A stretch of DNA of 34,637 nucleotides, from NCBI GenBank assembly GCA_905235425.1, contig CAJOKY010000002.1, positions 1 through 34,637 of the forward strand. Reading direction: 5' to 3'. The first letter of the stretch is position 1. Each line of letters opens with the position of its first letter. Origin of the DNA: an uncultured Selenomonadaceae bacterium. GTDB lineage: Bacteria; Bacillota; Negativicutes; Selenomonadales; Selenomonadaceae. Positions 9,534 through 17,544 of this stretch are shown piece after piece. The notes beneath the pieces were generated by a model. That model was given only the letters and a program-made list of their open reading frames with translations, searched no databases and was not told where the DNA came from. Position numbers and translations under genes: made by a program.

Positions 9534-9662
9534 TTATAAAATTCTTGCTCTGTAGCCATTATATCGAAGATTACAATCCAGCCGTCTGACTATTACCTGT
9601 TTGACCGCTAAATATTGTTCCCCACATTTTATCTTTGCTAGTTTTTTTATATTCTTCACCAT
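9534..9662 (-). CDS. Possible 42-aa leader ORF upstream of cas3
   Basis: An ATG with AAAGG ten bases before it opens a 42-codon frame (begins MVKNIKKLAKIKCG) that ends 15 bases before cas3. The peptide is basic and resembles nothing I know. A strong-looking AAGGAGGGG further upstream has no usable start after it. The frame may be chance, or a degraded gene or leader peptide of the cas transcript. The rest of 9663-9907 holds no gene I can support. Confidence 0.2.
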   Translation of the reverse strand: MVKNIKKLAKIKCGEQYLAVKQVIVRRLDCNLRYNGYRARIL

Positions 9663-9907
9663 TTAGGATTTACCTTTCAAAAAAATATTTAATCCCCTCC
9701 TTTTTCAAAGCAAATTTTAATTTTCTCTACAAAGAAATATAGACTTGAAATATAATTTTTTTAGATGAAATTGAATGCCTGGAATTTTAAACAAAATATA
9801 GAAAAAATCACATATACGCAAAAAGCATTCCGATTTAAGACATTCTAGAACGTGTTTACAAAGTTACAAAATACTTGAAATAAGATAAAATTTAGTCGGT
9901 AATTAAA

Positions 9908-10100
9908 ATGGAATATATGTTTACAGATGAACAATGAGAAAAGATAGAGACATATTTGCCAAAGTTACAAAATAAAAGATCGTATAAAAATCTTCGTGCC
10001 ACCTTAAACAGAACGTACTGGATAATGAAAACTGACGCCCCGTGGATAACGTAATTGGCAAGAAATTAATCCGATATATTTTTCGGGAACACGATTGAAA
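9908..10100 (+). pseudogene. IS5-family transposase, 5' fragment
   Basis: From the ATG at 9908 the frame reads EYMFTDEQ, stop, EKIETYLPK, then LRATLNRTYWIMKTDAPW. This is the N-terminal helical segment of IS5/IS427-group transposases, normally TDEQWEKIEPLLP and LNAILWILRTGAPW. The TGA replaces the conserved Trp of EQWEKI. After DAPW the frame breaks again; NWQEI in another frame is the following conserved segment. No DDE catalytic domain remains. It lies back to front with the relaxase remnant, so two elements have probably collided here. A 3' fragment of the same transposase type lies at 32837-33075. Confidence 0.65.
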
Positions 10101-10132
10101 AGGCGAGCAAGAACGCTATTGCCGTTGCGTTC

Positions 10133-10546
10133 TTAAATTTCCTTTTGCGCTTTAAGAGAACGATGGTCAACGTGAATGGAAAAGCCGTTTTTAGCTAAAA
10201 TCATCGTTTCGGATTTGAGCAAAATCAGCGCGAAGTTCAGTAATATGAACATGGTCGCACCATTTGTAAGATTTAGGAGCACCGCAATTAATTTTTCATA
10301 AAAAGTCGGTTCACTACCGTCTTTTTTCTTTCGAGATGGATATTTGAAAACATTCTTAGGGCTACGTTCCTTGATTTTTTCAACATCATCGATTAGGCGT
10401 TCGGAAAACATAATGTGAACGTGGGGGTAGCGTTGCCAGTGGGATAAAGCGCCTTTACAGCGAATATATTTCACGTGCATAGCAGGAGAAATTTTAGCTC
10501 CGTCGTTTTTTCTGTTAGATTTAATTCCGAAATGAAACAAAGCCAT
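10133..10546 (-). pseudogene. MobA/MobL-family (MobQ) relaxase remnant
   Basis: The start is intact, with AAGGAG before the ATG and MALFHFGIKSNRKNDG, the usual opening of Firmicute MobA/MobL relaxases that nick oriT in mobilisable elements. The rest is damaged. After MHVKYIRCKGA it jumps directly to YPHVHIMFSERL, so the segment between these motifs is deleted. Near 10265 the true coding passes into another frame (KWCDHVHITELRADFAQIR) and returns for NGFSIHVDHRSLKAQKEI, after which it stops. The remaining several hundred residues of the family are gone. No active relaxase can be made. Confidence 0.75.
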
Positions 10547-10732
10547 GAAGTTTTCTCCTTTCTCCAGACAACGGCAGGTTCAATGAGCGCAAGCGAATGG
10601 CTGTTTTTTTATCGCCGAAAAGCGGCGTTACGACTAACTAAAATCAGCGTTTCACGCAGCGAAATGCATAAGTGAACATTTTCGGTAAAAATCGCTTTTG
10701 CGTTATGATAGCACAAAGTAAAAATTGGTGAT

Positions 10733-10793
10733 GCACTATTTTTGCACTATTTTTTGTGCATTTTCGGACGAGAAAAATTTATTGTGGTATAGT
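10733..10793 (+). promoter_or_regulatory. Tandem 11-bp repeats and extended -10 promoter; possible oriT region
   Basis: Two perfect head-to-tail copies of GCACTATTTTT (10733-10743 and 10744-10754) are followed by GTGCA, which pairs with the TGCAC at 10732. Next comes TGGTATAGT, an extended -10 element (TATAGT 10788-10793), about 33 bases before the start of the coiled-coil gene. The region lies between a relaxase start on one strand and a small gene on the other, which is where oriT and its regulatory sites sit in MobQ elements. The promoter is the safer call; oriT is inference. 10547-10732 has no gene. Confidence 0.4.
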
Positions 10794-10826
10794 AAGGTCG
10801 GTGAGAGAAATTTGAGAAGAGAAAAA

Positions 10827-11168
10827 ATGGAACAGCTTGAAACGGGAATAAAAAATTTGGAAGAATTGATGAATAATCTTGAGCTACAAATGGAAAATAC
10901 AAGGAGGAAAAAATATTTGAAACAGGTATCATTAAGTACGATAGATAAAAAATTGGTGAAAAAAAATCAAGAATTGGAGGAAGTACGCGATTTCAGAAAA
11001 AAGTTAAATGAAAAAGAGAAAGAAATTTGTGCGGCGATAGAAAAGTTGCAAAATCAGAAAATGGAAGTAATTTTTGCGCAAGTAAAAAAAGGAATAAAGA
11101 ATGAAAATCTTGAAGTCTCTGCCGAATCAGTAATGCAAATGTTGGACGTACTGAGAAAAGATTTATAA
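10827..11168 (+). CDS. Small coiled-coil protein of a mobilisable element
   Basis: A 113-aa protein, nearly all charged helix: heptad-like runs through residues 1-75 (EQLETGIKNLEELMNNLELQ, then KKNQELEEVRDFRKKLNEKE) and a C-terminal segment AQVKKGIKNENLEVSAESVM. It is divergent from the relaxase remnant, and the general form (coiled coil, then a short C-terminal helix pair) recalls the DUF4315 or TraD-like accessory proteins of Firmicute mobilisable elements. That assignment is inference from context and shape. The ATG at 10827 is chosen because it follows an extended -10 promoter; a longer frame from 10725 would start upstream of that promoter. Confidence 0.6.
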   Translation: MEQLETGIKNLEELMNNLELQMENTRRKKYLKQVSLSTIDKKLVKKNQELEEVRDFRKKLNEKEKEICAAIEKLQNQKMEVIFAQVKKGIKNENLEVSAESVMQMLDVLRKDL

Positions 11169-11193
11169 AAGGAAAAAAGTTTGACGACAGAAA

Positions 11194-11223
11194 TTGTAAA
11201 AGAATCTTCAAGCGTGATATAAT
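11194..11223 (+). promoter_or_regulatory. Promoter of the rloA-rloB pair
   Basis: TTGTAA (11194-11199), an 18-base spacer, and TGATATAAT, a perfect -10 (11218-11223) with the TG of an extended -10. It lies 35 bases before the TTG start of the ATPase gene. This is one of the best promoter matches in the window. Confidence 0.6.
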
Positions 11224-11258
11224 TTTTAAAGAGCTTAAACTGAAAAGAGGCGACGGCA

Positions 11259-12434
11259 TTGTTACTGGAGTATAGTTTCAAAAATTTTTGTTCATTCAAA
11301 GAAGAAGCGACATTTTCATTGAGTGCAACGGAAAGCGAAATAAAAAAAGATTTCCCCGACAATTATTTTCGAGATAGAGTTGACGTTTTAAAGTCGGCAG
11401 TAATAGTTGGAGAAAATGCCGGCGGGAAATCGAATTTTGTAAAAAGTTTGCAATATATTAAAGCGTTTTTCAAGGAAAATCGGGAAGTAGTGTCGTCGTC
11501 AGAATATCTCACTGATGAATACACAGAAGATTCTTCAAAGATGAGGTATATGGACACAGCGCAAAAATTTTCGCTGAGCGTTCTTATAAATGGTACGGTT
11601 TATTTCTACAATCTCGAGATAGATTTTTTAGGCATAAAATTTGAAGAGTTAGAAGTGCAGAAGAAAAATAAGTCGCAACGGCAGAAAATTCTTGTAGTAG
11701 ACAGAACGGAAGTTGAACCTAGCTTGACTGATTTTGTAAAAAGTCCAAAAGAATTTAAATTTTCTACGTTGAAATATGAAATTCAATGTATTCCTTTTGA
11801 TAAGAAAGATACAGTCGAAAGTGAAGATTTTATAGGATTGTTTGTATCGAAATATGCGTTGATGGGCGTACCAGAGGCGTTGGCTTTTAGTCAATGGATA
11901 AACAACATTTTAATAGTTGAGTCCGCAATTTATGAAGATACGAGGTTGAAGGGAAATTATTTTCAAAATCTGTCAGATTGGCGAGTTATGAACTACGAAA
12001 GATTTTTGGATATTTTAAGAATAATAGATCCAAGCATAATGGAGATAAAGCCGAATAATCGACAACCCTACCAAGAAACGATAATTTCGAGAAAAAATTC
12101 AGCCGGAAAAATTTTTAAGGTAATTTACGAGAATAAAGTATTGTTCGCAGATGAAATGGATAGGTCGTTTAATCCAATTCTCGCGGATAAAATTATTTCG
12201 CTGATTCCCGGAAACGATCATAAAGGACAATTTATCTTTACGACGCACAATGTATTGCATTTGAATTTGAACAATTATATGAAAGAGCAAATATATTTTG
12301 TGACGAAAAATCAGGAAACGTTGCAATCAGAAATTTATTCTTTATCAGAGTTCCCAGACGTGGAGTATAATTCAAAAGTCAATTTGTATGAATTTTATTT
12401 AAGGGGAGTTTTGGGAGGAACGCTGAGTGAGTAA
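11259..12434 (+). CDS. RloA/AbiLi-type AAA ATPase, probably inactive
   Basis: A 391-aa ABC-like ATPase of the AAA_15/RloA type, the ATPase half of two-gene abortive-infection systems. It has the usual N-terminus (LLEYSFKNFCSFKEEATFSL), a Walker A at 51-59 (GENAGGKSN), a Walker B (VLFADEMDRSF, about 292-302) and the switch histidine in FTTHNVLHL. The stretch between RKNSAGKIFKVIYEN and KVLFADE is too short. In the family this is where the SSGTQ-like ABC signature and its helix lie, and they are absent, so an in-frame deletion of roughly 30-40 residues is likely. The start is a TTG with AAGAGG eight bases upstream. It overlaps the next gene by 8 bases. Confidence 0.75.
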   Translation: MLLEYSFKNFCSFKEEATFSLSATESEIKKDFPDNYFRDRVDVLKSAVIVGENAGGKSNFVKSLQYIKAFFKENREVVSSSEYLTDEYTEDSSKMRYMDTAQKFSLSVLINGTVYFYNLEIDFLGIKFEELEVQKKNKSQRQKILVVDRTEVEPSLTDFVKSPKEFKFSTLKYEIQCIPFDKKDTVESEDFIGLFVSKYALMGVPEALAFSQWINNILIVESAIYEDTRLKGNYFQNLSDWRVMNYERFLDILRIIDPSIMEIKPNNRQPYQETIISRKNSAGKIFKVIYENKVLFADEMDRSFNPILADKIISLIPGNDHKGQFIFTTHNVLHLNLNNYMKEQIYFVTKNQETLQSEIYSLSEFPDVEYNSKVNLYEFYLRGVLGGTLSE

Positions 12435-12915
12435 AGTGCAGAGACAGCTGAAGAAAAAATTTGTGATATTTTGCGAAGGAGATACGGAGTATAATTATTT
12501 TGACGCGATAAGAAAAATACCGAACGTGGAAATAAGTATTCCCGCAATAAATATGCACGGAGGCGGCTACAAAAATTTTTTGTCAAAGATTAAAAAGAAC
12601 GGGAAATTAGAACGGCAAGCAACTTTTATAATAGTTGATGGAGACCGTGCGCAAAACATTCCCGAAGAAAAAATTCGCTCCGAGAGCTTATAGAATATTG
12701 TCGAATGCAAAATATAAAAAAAGAACTTTCCGCCATTTTTTCTAATAGTGAACTGTCCCGATTTTGAGTACATTGTATGCCTTCACGATGAAAACTATAA
12801 AGGCGGTGATACCGAAAGGCACATCACAAAAAAATTTGAGTGTAAGAGTTTGGGAGAATTTAAAGGGCGGACTGACATATATGATTTTCTGCACAAAAAT
12901 TCTCAACATCACTAA
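12427..12915 (+). pseudogene. rloB: RloB/AbiLii-like TOPRIM protein, frameshifted
   Basis: It starts with a GTG inside the end of the ATPase gene. The N-terminal half shows the family motifs KFVIFCEGDTEYNYF (acidic TOPRIM Glu) and ATFIIVDGDRA (the DxD). The first frame ends at 12693. The protein continues in the next frame (LIEYCRMQNIKKE, through 12740) and then, after a run of six T, in the third (LIVNCPDFEYIVCLHDENY, to FKGRTDIYDFLHKN), with the stop at 12913-12915. So two indels interrupt an otherwise recognisable gene of about 160 codons. RloB partners RloA in defence islands, and both members appear broken here. Confidence 0.75.
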
Positions 12916-12974
12916 ATTATGCTAAAAATAATCGACAATCCAAAATTCATTACAAATGAGTATCCATTTTGATA

Positions 12975-13005
12975 CATAAAAAAGCAAGAAAGGCGCTTTT
13001 TTATG
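12975..13005 (-). terminator. Terminator of the LRR gene
   Basis: A perfect 11-bp inverted repeat, CATAAAAAAGC and GCTTTTTTATG, around a 9-base loop gives a stem followed by a T run on either strand. It lies directly behind the LRR gene (minus strand) and about 60 bases after the rloB remnant (plus strand), so it may serve both. Confidence 0.6.
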
Positions 13006-13013
13006 AAAATTTA

Positions 13014-14398
13014 TCAAGCATCTCTGACAATTTTTTCAAGACGATTCCAACCTGTACCGAAAATTTCTTTCAAGCGCGGTTCAATTTTTCTGCTGTACGT
13101 GATTTTTTCTAACGACTCGCAACCGGAAAATGCAGACCAACCGATTGAAGTCAAACCATCGGGCAGTACTATTTCTTTCAACGACTCGCAATCGGCAAAT
13201 GCATCTTCGCCGATTGATGTCAAGTTGTCGGGCAAATTTATTTCTTTCAACGCCGTGCAATATGCAAATGCCCAATCACCGATTGAAGTCAAACCTTCGG
13301 GCAGTACTATTTCTTTCAACGACTTGCAACCGAAAAATGCCGAGCCACCGATTGATGTCAAACCATCGGGCAGTACAATTTTTTCCAACGACTTGCAATC
13401 GCCAAATGCACTTTCACCGATTGAAGTCAAACCTTCGGGCAGTACGATTTCTTTCAACGACTTGCAATCGCCAAATGCACTTTCACCGATAGAAGTCAAA
13501 CCGTCGGGCAGTACTATTTCTTTCAACGACTTGCAATCCCTAAATGCACTTTCACCGATTGAAGTCAAACCTTCGGGCAGTACTATTTCTTTCAACGACT
13601 CGCAACCGTCAAATGCACTTTCACCGATTGAAGTCAAACTTTCGGGCAGTACTATTTCTTTCAACGACTCGCAACCGTCAAATGCACTGTAACCGATTGA
13701 AGTCACTCCGTCGGGCACTACTATTTCTGTCAACGACTTGCAACCTTTAAATGCCCTATAAGCGATTGAAGTCAAACTTTCGGGCAGTACTATTTCTTTC
13801 AACGACTCGCAACCCCAAAATGCATAATCGCCGATTGAAGTCACTCCGTCGGGCACTACTATTTCTTTCAACGCCGTGCAATCTTCAAATGCCCATCACC
13901 GATTGAAGTCAAACCATCGGGCAGTACTATTTCTTTCAACGACTTGCAACCGTAAAATGCAGACCAACCGATTGAAGTCAAACCATCGGGCAGTACTATT
14001 TCTTTCAACGACTCGCAATCGTCAAATGCTCTTTCACCGATTGAACTCAAACCTTCGGGCACTACTATTTCTTTCAACGACTTGCAACCTTCAAATGCCC
14101 CATTACCGATTGAAGTCAAACCGTCGCGAATAACAACCGTGCCGACTGCGTGTTCTTTGTTGCCGTCCCAATACAATTTTTCGAGCGCGTCTTTGGCTGT
14201 TTCGTTGCCTTCCTTCTCAAACTCTTTCAGCTTTAAAATAGCGTCAACGTCGCCTTTCTTCGCCTTGTCAATAAAAGTTTCGGGATTGCGGGCAAGTTCT
14301 TTTTCGCGTTTAATTTCTTCTTGACGTTGCAACTCTTCAGCCATCAAGATTTCGTAAGCTTTGGCACCCCATTTCTGCAACTCTTTCCGATAATCCAT
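13014..14398 (-). pseudogene. BspA-type leucine-rich repeat protein, one-base frameshift
   Basis: The ATG at 14398 has AGGTGG six bases before it and opens a charged helical N-terminus (MDYRKELQKWGAKAYEILMA to about residue 75). Fifteen 23-residue LRR_5 repeats follow, of the form AFxGCKSLKEIVLPDGLTSIG, and a short tail ends in NRLEKIVRDA. There is no signal peptide, unlike surface BspA proteins, so it is probably cytoplasmic. The frame breaks in repeat 4 near 13893: the DNA reads GCCCATCACC where the matching place in another repeat (13270) reads GCCCAATCACC, i.e. one A is missing. Without that deletion the protein would be about 461 aa. The repeats are probably for protein binding; partner unknown. 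Confidence 0.8.
13090..14130 (-). repeat. Fifteen tandem 69-bp LRR-coding repeats
   Basis: The coding repeats are close to identical at DNA level; for example the stretch coding LKEIVLPDGLTSIG recurs almost unchanged. Such tandem identity allows copy-number change by slippage or recombination. It also produces long false open frames on the plus strand. Confidence 0.85.
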
Positions 14399-14437
14399 AA
14401 TTAACCACCTCATTAACACAAAACCTTAATACGAGCC

Positions 14438-14462
14438 GAACCCGTCGCGGGTTCAATTTTTT
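14438..14462 (+). terminator. Hairpin with T run, terminator-like
   Basis: A 7-bp GC-rich stem GAACCCG/CGGGTTC around a three-base loop, then AATTTTTT. It faces the plus direction, in the gap between the LRR gene (minus) and the restriction operon (plus). It could stop antisense transcripts leaving the LRR region. Confidence 0.45.
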
Positions 14463-14482
14463 AATTCGGTCAAATTATACAA

Positions 14483-14561
14483 TATCAAGTGATAAAAGAA
14501 AAGTTTATTTAATATAAAAAAACTTGAATGTAGTATCACTGTGTGATAAAATAACTATAAA
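14483..14561 (+). promoter_or_regulatory. Operators and promoter of the restriction-modification operon
   Basis: Two palindromes share half-sites TATCA/TGATA: TATCAAGTGATA (14483-14494) and TATCACTGTGTGATA (14534-14548). The second lies between TTGAAT (14524-14529) and TAAAAT (14547-14552, 17-base spacing); another possible -10, TATAAA, is at 14556. Bound repressor would cover this promoter. The small HTH protein encoded next is the natural ligand, by analogy with control proteins of restriction systems. This is inference from position and symmetry. Confidence 0.45.
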
Positions 14562-14587
14562 ATTTTTTGTGGCAGGAGGGTAGAAAA

Positions 14588-14785
14588 GTGGATAACAACT
14601 TTGAAGACAACTATATCAATCTTGAAAAGGCGGCGGAATATCTCAATATCAAACCGGTGACTTTACGCAAGTGGATAGGTCAGAAAAAAGATTTGCCAGC
14701 TCATCAGATCGGTAAATTGTGGAGATTTAAGAAATCGGAATTAGATGAATGGGTACATAGTGGAAACAGCGCCGCACGACGTTAA
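14588..14785 (+). CDS. Helix-turn-helix DNA-binding protein (excisionase/MerR-like fold)
   Basis: A 65-aa protein consisting of one winged-HTH domain of the HTH_17 type: NLEKAAEYLNIKPVTLRKWI is the HTH, and HQIGKLWRFKKSELDEWV is the wing and C-terminal helix. The start is GTG at 14588, seven bases after a strong AGGAGG; the frame extends 7 codons further upstream, but that would place the start in front of the ribosome site. It is the first gene of the restriction-modification operon, 25 bases before the methyltransferase, and probably controls the operon. Excisionases have the same fold, but no integrase gene is near. Confidence 0.8.
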   Translation: MDNNFEDNYINLEKAAEYLNIKPVTLRKWIGQKKDLPAHQIGKLWRFKKSELDEWVHSGNSAARR

Positions 14786-14810
14786 TTTTGTTAAGGGAAA
14801 GGAAATTTTC

Positions 14811-16446
14811 ATGGGCAGTGAGTCGGTTTTGAAAACAGCATTGTCAGAAATTAAGTCGTACTTGTGGAGTAAATACGATAATTTGTCTGTAAAGAAAATT
14901 GAAAATGAATTAAAGAATATTACTAAAATCGATTTTTCGGAAGTAACCGGCAGTTTAAAACACCATTCATATGATTCACTGCAAAAAGAACTTGCGTCTT
15001 TAAATGAGAAATGTGAAACTCGAAAAATTAAAGGCGTTTACTACACGCCTTCGGACATTGTCAGATTTATGTTGTCCAATAGTCTAAACTTTTTTTACGG
15101 TAAAATTGACAATGACTGTTTGAATAATTCGTTTCATAGTACATTGCCTTACGAGAAGATTTGTTATGATTGTACTTTCTTCGACCCGACTTGCGGCTCG
15201 GGAGTTTTTCTGTTAGCAACACTAGAGATGAAATTCAATTTGCTTGAAAAAAATCTTTAGCGCCGAAACACAAGGAAATTGAAAAAGTAGTCGCTACCTT
15301 ATTCGACAACGATATCAATATCGATTCGGTTACGCTTACAAAACTCCGACTGTTTTTGTGCGTTTTACAAAGGTATGGCGTTGAAAGTATAGAGGGGATT
15401 TCAAGAATTTTTGACAGGAATTTTTTTGCCATGACTTCGTCAACGACAGTGAAAAATGTGCTGTCAGAAAGTATGATGTTGTGATTGGCAACCCGCCTTA
15501 TGTAGAAGATTCTAAAGCGCAATTTTCTCATCACGATAAGTACGGGAATATTTATGCAAATGTTTTATCCAACGCATCCCGTTTATTAAAAGACAACGGT
15601 GTCATGAGCTTTGTCATACCTTTGTCCTATATTTCAACACCGAGAATGAAAAAAATTCGGGAGGAATTACTAAAAAATCTACCTAAGCAGTACATTTTGA
15701 ATTTTGCTGACAGACCGAATTGCTTGTTTGTTTCAGTTCATCAAAAATTGTGTATTCTGCTTGCCGGTAAGAAAAGTACTGAATTAGAATTGTTTACAAG
15801 CAATTATCAATATTGGTACAAGGAAGAGCGAAAAAATCTTTTTAATTCCGTCAGCATAGTCGCCAATCCTTTTTTTAGCCAAGAATTTATCCCTAAGCTC
15901 GGAACAAAATTAGAAATTAAGATATACGAAAAAATCATCAGCAATAAAAAAGCTTTAATGGATTTGTTTGTGCCGTATGGAGCAGTTCCCGTTTATTTGA
16001 ATATGAGGGCTACTTATTGGATTAAGGTATTTTCAAGCGAACATTTAAGTTCGGAGTATAAAATTTTCCACTGTGAGGATACAGATAGTGCGAAATTATC
16101 GGTTCTATTGCTTAATTCGTCGTTGTTTTGGTGGTACTGGGTATGCGTTTCGAACTATTGGCATATTACAAACAAAGAATTGAAAGGATTTAAACTGCCA
16201 TCAAGCTTTGATACGCAACGTGTCAATGAATTAGTGGACGCTTTAGAAAAACGTTTGGAAGTTACTAAAGTTTATGTGGGGACTAAGCAGACGGAGTACG
16301 AATATAAGCACAAGTTCTGCAAACGAGAAATTCACGAAATTGACGATTACGTCAACCAACTGTATAAATTCAGCCCTGAAGAAAGTTCTTACATAAAAAA
16401 TTTTGCTTATCGTTATCGTATCGGCGAAGGTGGTGTTAGTCCTTGA
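14811..16446 (+). pseudogene. N6-adenine DNA methyltransferase, two frameshifts
   Basis: A gamma-class amino-methyltransferase of the Eco57I/TaqI style, about 545 codons in total. YYTPSDIVRFML and FDPTCGSGVFLLATLE (motif I, SAM binding) lie in the first frame (14811-15260); VVIGNPPYVEDSK (motif IV, catalytic NPPY) lies in the last (to 16446). The middle part is read in the third frame: SLAPKHKEIEKVVATLFDND through GISRIFDRNF. The first switch is in a run of seven A at about 15246-15252, the second in a run of seven T at about 15421-15427. AAGGA precedes the ATG. It should protect host DNA at one strand of the site cut by the restriction subunits downstream, so this damage matters. Sequencing error or homopolymer phase variation are alternatives to decay. 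Confidence 0.75.
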
Positions 16447-17537
16447 AAGTGTTGGATTTGTTTTCAGGGTGCGGCGGACTTTCTTTAGGTTTCATTCAAG
16501 CAGGTTTCAACGTGAGCAAAGCAGTTGAATTTGATGTTTCTATCGCAAATACGTACAAGCTGAATCATTCGTCAGTAGAGATGATTGTAGATGACATAAG
16601 TCGTCTTGTTCAAAAAAATATTTTTACATACGGCGAGGCAGATATAATCATTGGAGGACCGCCTTGTCAAGGATTTTCAATGGCTGGTGCAAGAATCAGA
16701 GAGGGGTTCATAGACGATCCGCGCAATTATCTGTTTAAGCAGTATTTCAATATCGTAAAAAAGATTAAGCCGGCTGTTTTTGTTATGGAAAATGTCAAGG
16801 GCATTATGACTATTCAACATGGGGAGATTTTTAACTCAATATTGAAAACTTTTTCGGATTCCGAATCTCTTGGAGGTATAAGCTATGATGTCCATTATAA
16901 AATTATAAAAGCTATTGATTTCGGTGTACCTCAAAAGCGAGAAAGAATAGTCATAATCGGCACTCTTAAAAAAGATTTAAATTTGGATAGAATTATGGAA
17001 CAGACAAAGGTAGAAATATCTGCACAATACCCACATTATTTTGACAAAGTAACCGTTAGAGATGCTATTGGAAACTTGCCGGAAGTAAGTGAAAGCGGGA
17101 ATGTAAGAAATCCTAAACCTCAAACGAACTATCAACGCTATTTGTCGGTAGAATCTGATGTACTGACCAACCACAACCAGACAAACCATTCAGATATTGC
17201 CGTAAGCAGAATGAGCAAAGTAGCTAACGGTGATAATTTTACTTCACTGGACGAAAAAATAAATTCGGTACACAGCGGTTCATACGGCAGACTTTGCTGG
17301 GATGAACCTGCCGCGACTATCACTACAAGATTTGATACTCCTGCAGGCGGTAGATTTACGCATCCTGAAGAAAACAGAACATTGTCACCGCGAGAAGCAG
17401 CACGTATTCAAAGCTTTCCTGACAACTTTATTTTTTACGGAAATAGAACCTCTGTGTGCAAACAAATAGGGAATGCAGTTCCGCCCAAAATCTCATATTT
17501 TTTGGCAAGATTGGTGAAAAATATTTTAGATTCGTAG
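16443..17537 (+). CDS. C5-cytosine DNA methyltransferase
   Basis: A 364-aa Dcm-family enzyme that methylates cytosine in its target sequence. Motif I DLFSGCGGLSLG is at 5-16, motif IV GGPPCQGFSMAG at 71-82 with catalytic Cys75, motif VI ENVKG at 116-120, motif VIII QKRERIVIIG, and the closing CKQIGNAVPP near the C-terminus. All are intact. The start is TTG at 16443, overlapping the stop of the adenine methyltransferase by 4 bases, with GGTGG upstream. It lies seven bases before the McrB-like gene. With the adenine methyltransferase it would form the modification half of the system. The target sequence cannot be read from the protein. Confidence 0.95.
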   Translation: MKVLDLFSGCGGLSLGFIQAGFNVSKAVEFDVSIANTYKLNHSSVEMIVDDISRLVQKNIFTYGEADIIIGGPPCQGFSMAGARIREGFIDDPRNYLFKQYFNIVKKIKPAVFVMENVKGIMTIQHGEIFNSILKTFSDSESLGGISYDVHYKIIKAIDFGVPQKRERIVIIGTLKKDLNLDRIMEQTKVEISAQYPHYFDKVTVRDAIGNLPEVSESGNVRNPKPQTNYQRYLSVESDVLTNHNQTNHSDIAVSRMSKVANGDNFTSLDEKINSVHSGSYGRLCWDEPAATITTRFDTPAGGRFTHPEENRTLSPREAARIQSFPDNFIFYGNRTSVCKQIGNAVPPKISYFLARLVKNILDS

Positions 17538-17544
17538 GGGTAAA

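Noticed and set aside
13003..14133. Open frames on the plus strand across the LRR gene with motifs such as IEVKPSGSTISFND
   Set aside because: They are the antisense of the 69-bp LRR repeats, whose length is a multiple of three and keeps other frames open.
14438..14454. GAACCCG/CGGGTTC hairpin as a tRNA T-arm
   Set aside because: No acceptor, D or anticodon arms surround it, and a T run follows; it is read as a terminator-like hairpin.
14588..14785. HTH protein as phage excisionase with a nearby att site
   Set aside because: No integrase gene is found, and its spacing and promoter tie it to the methyltransferase operon.
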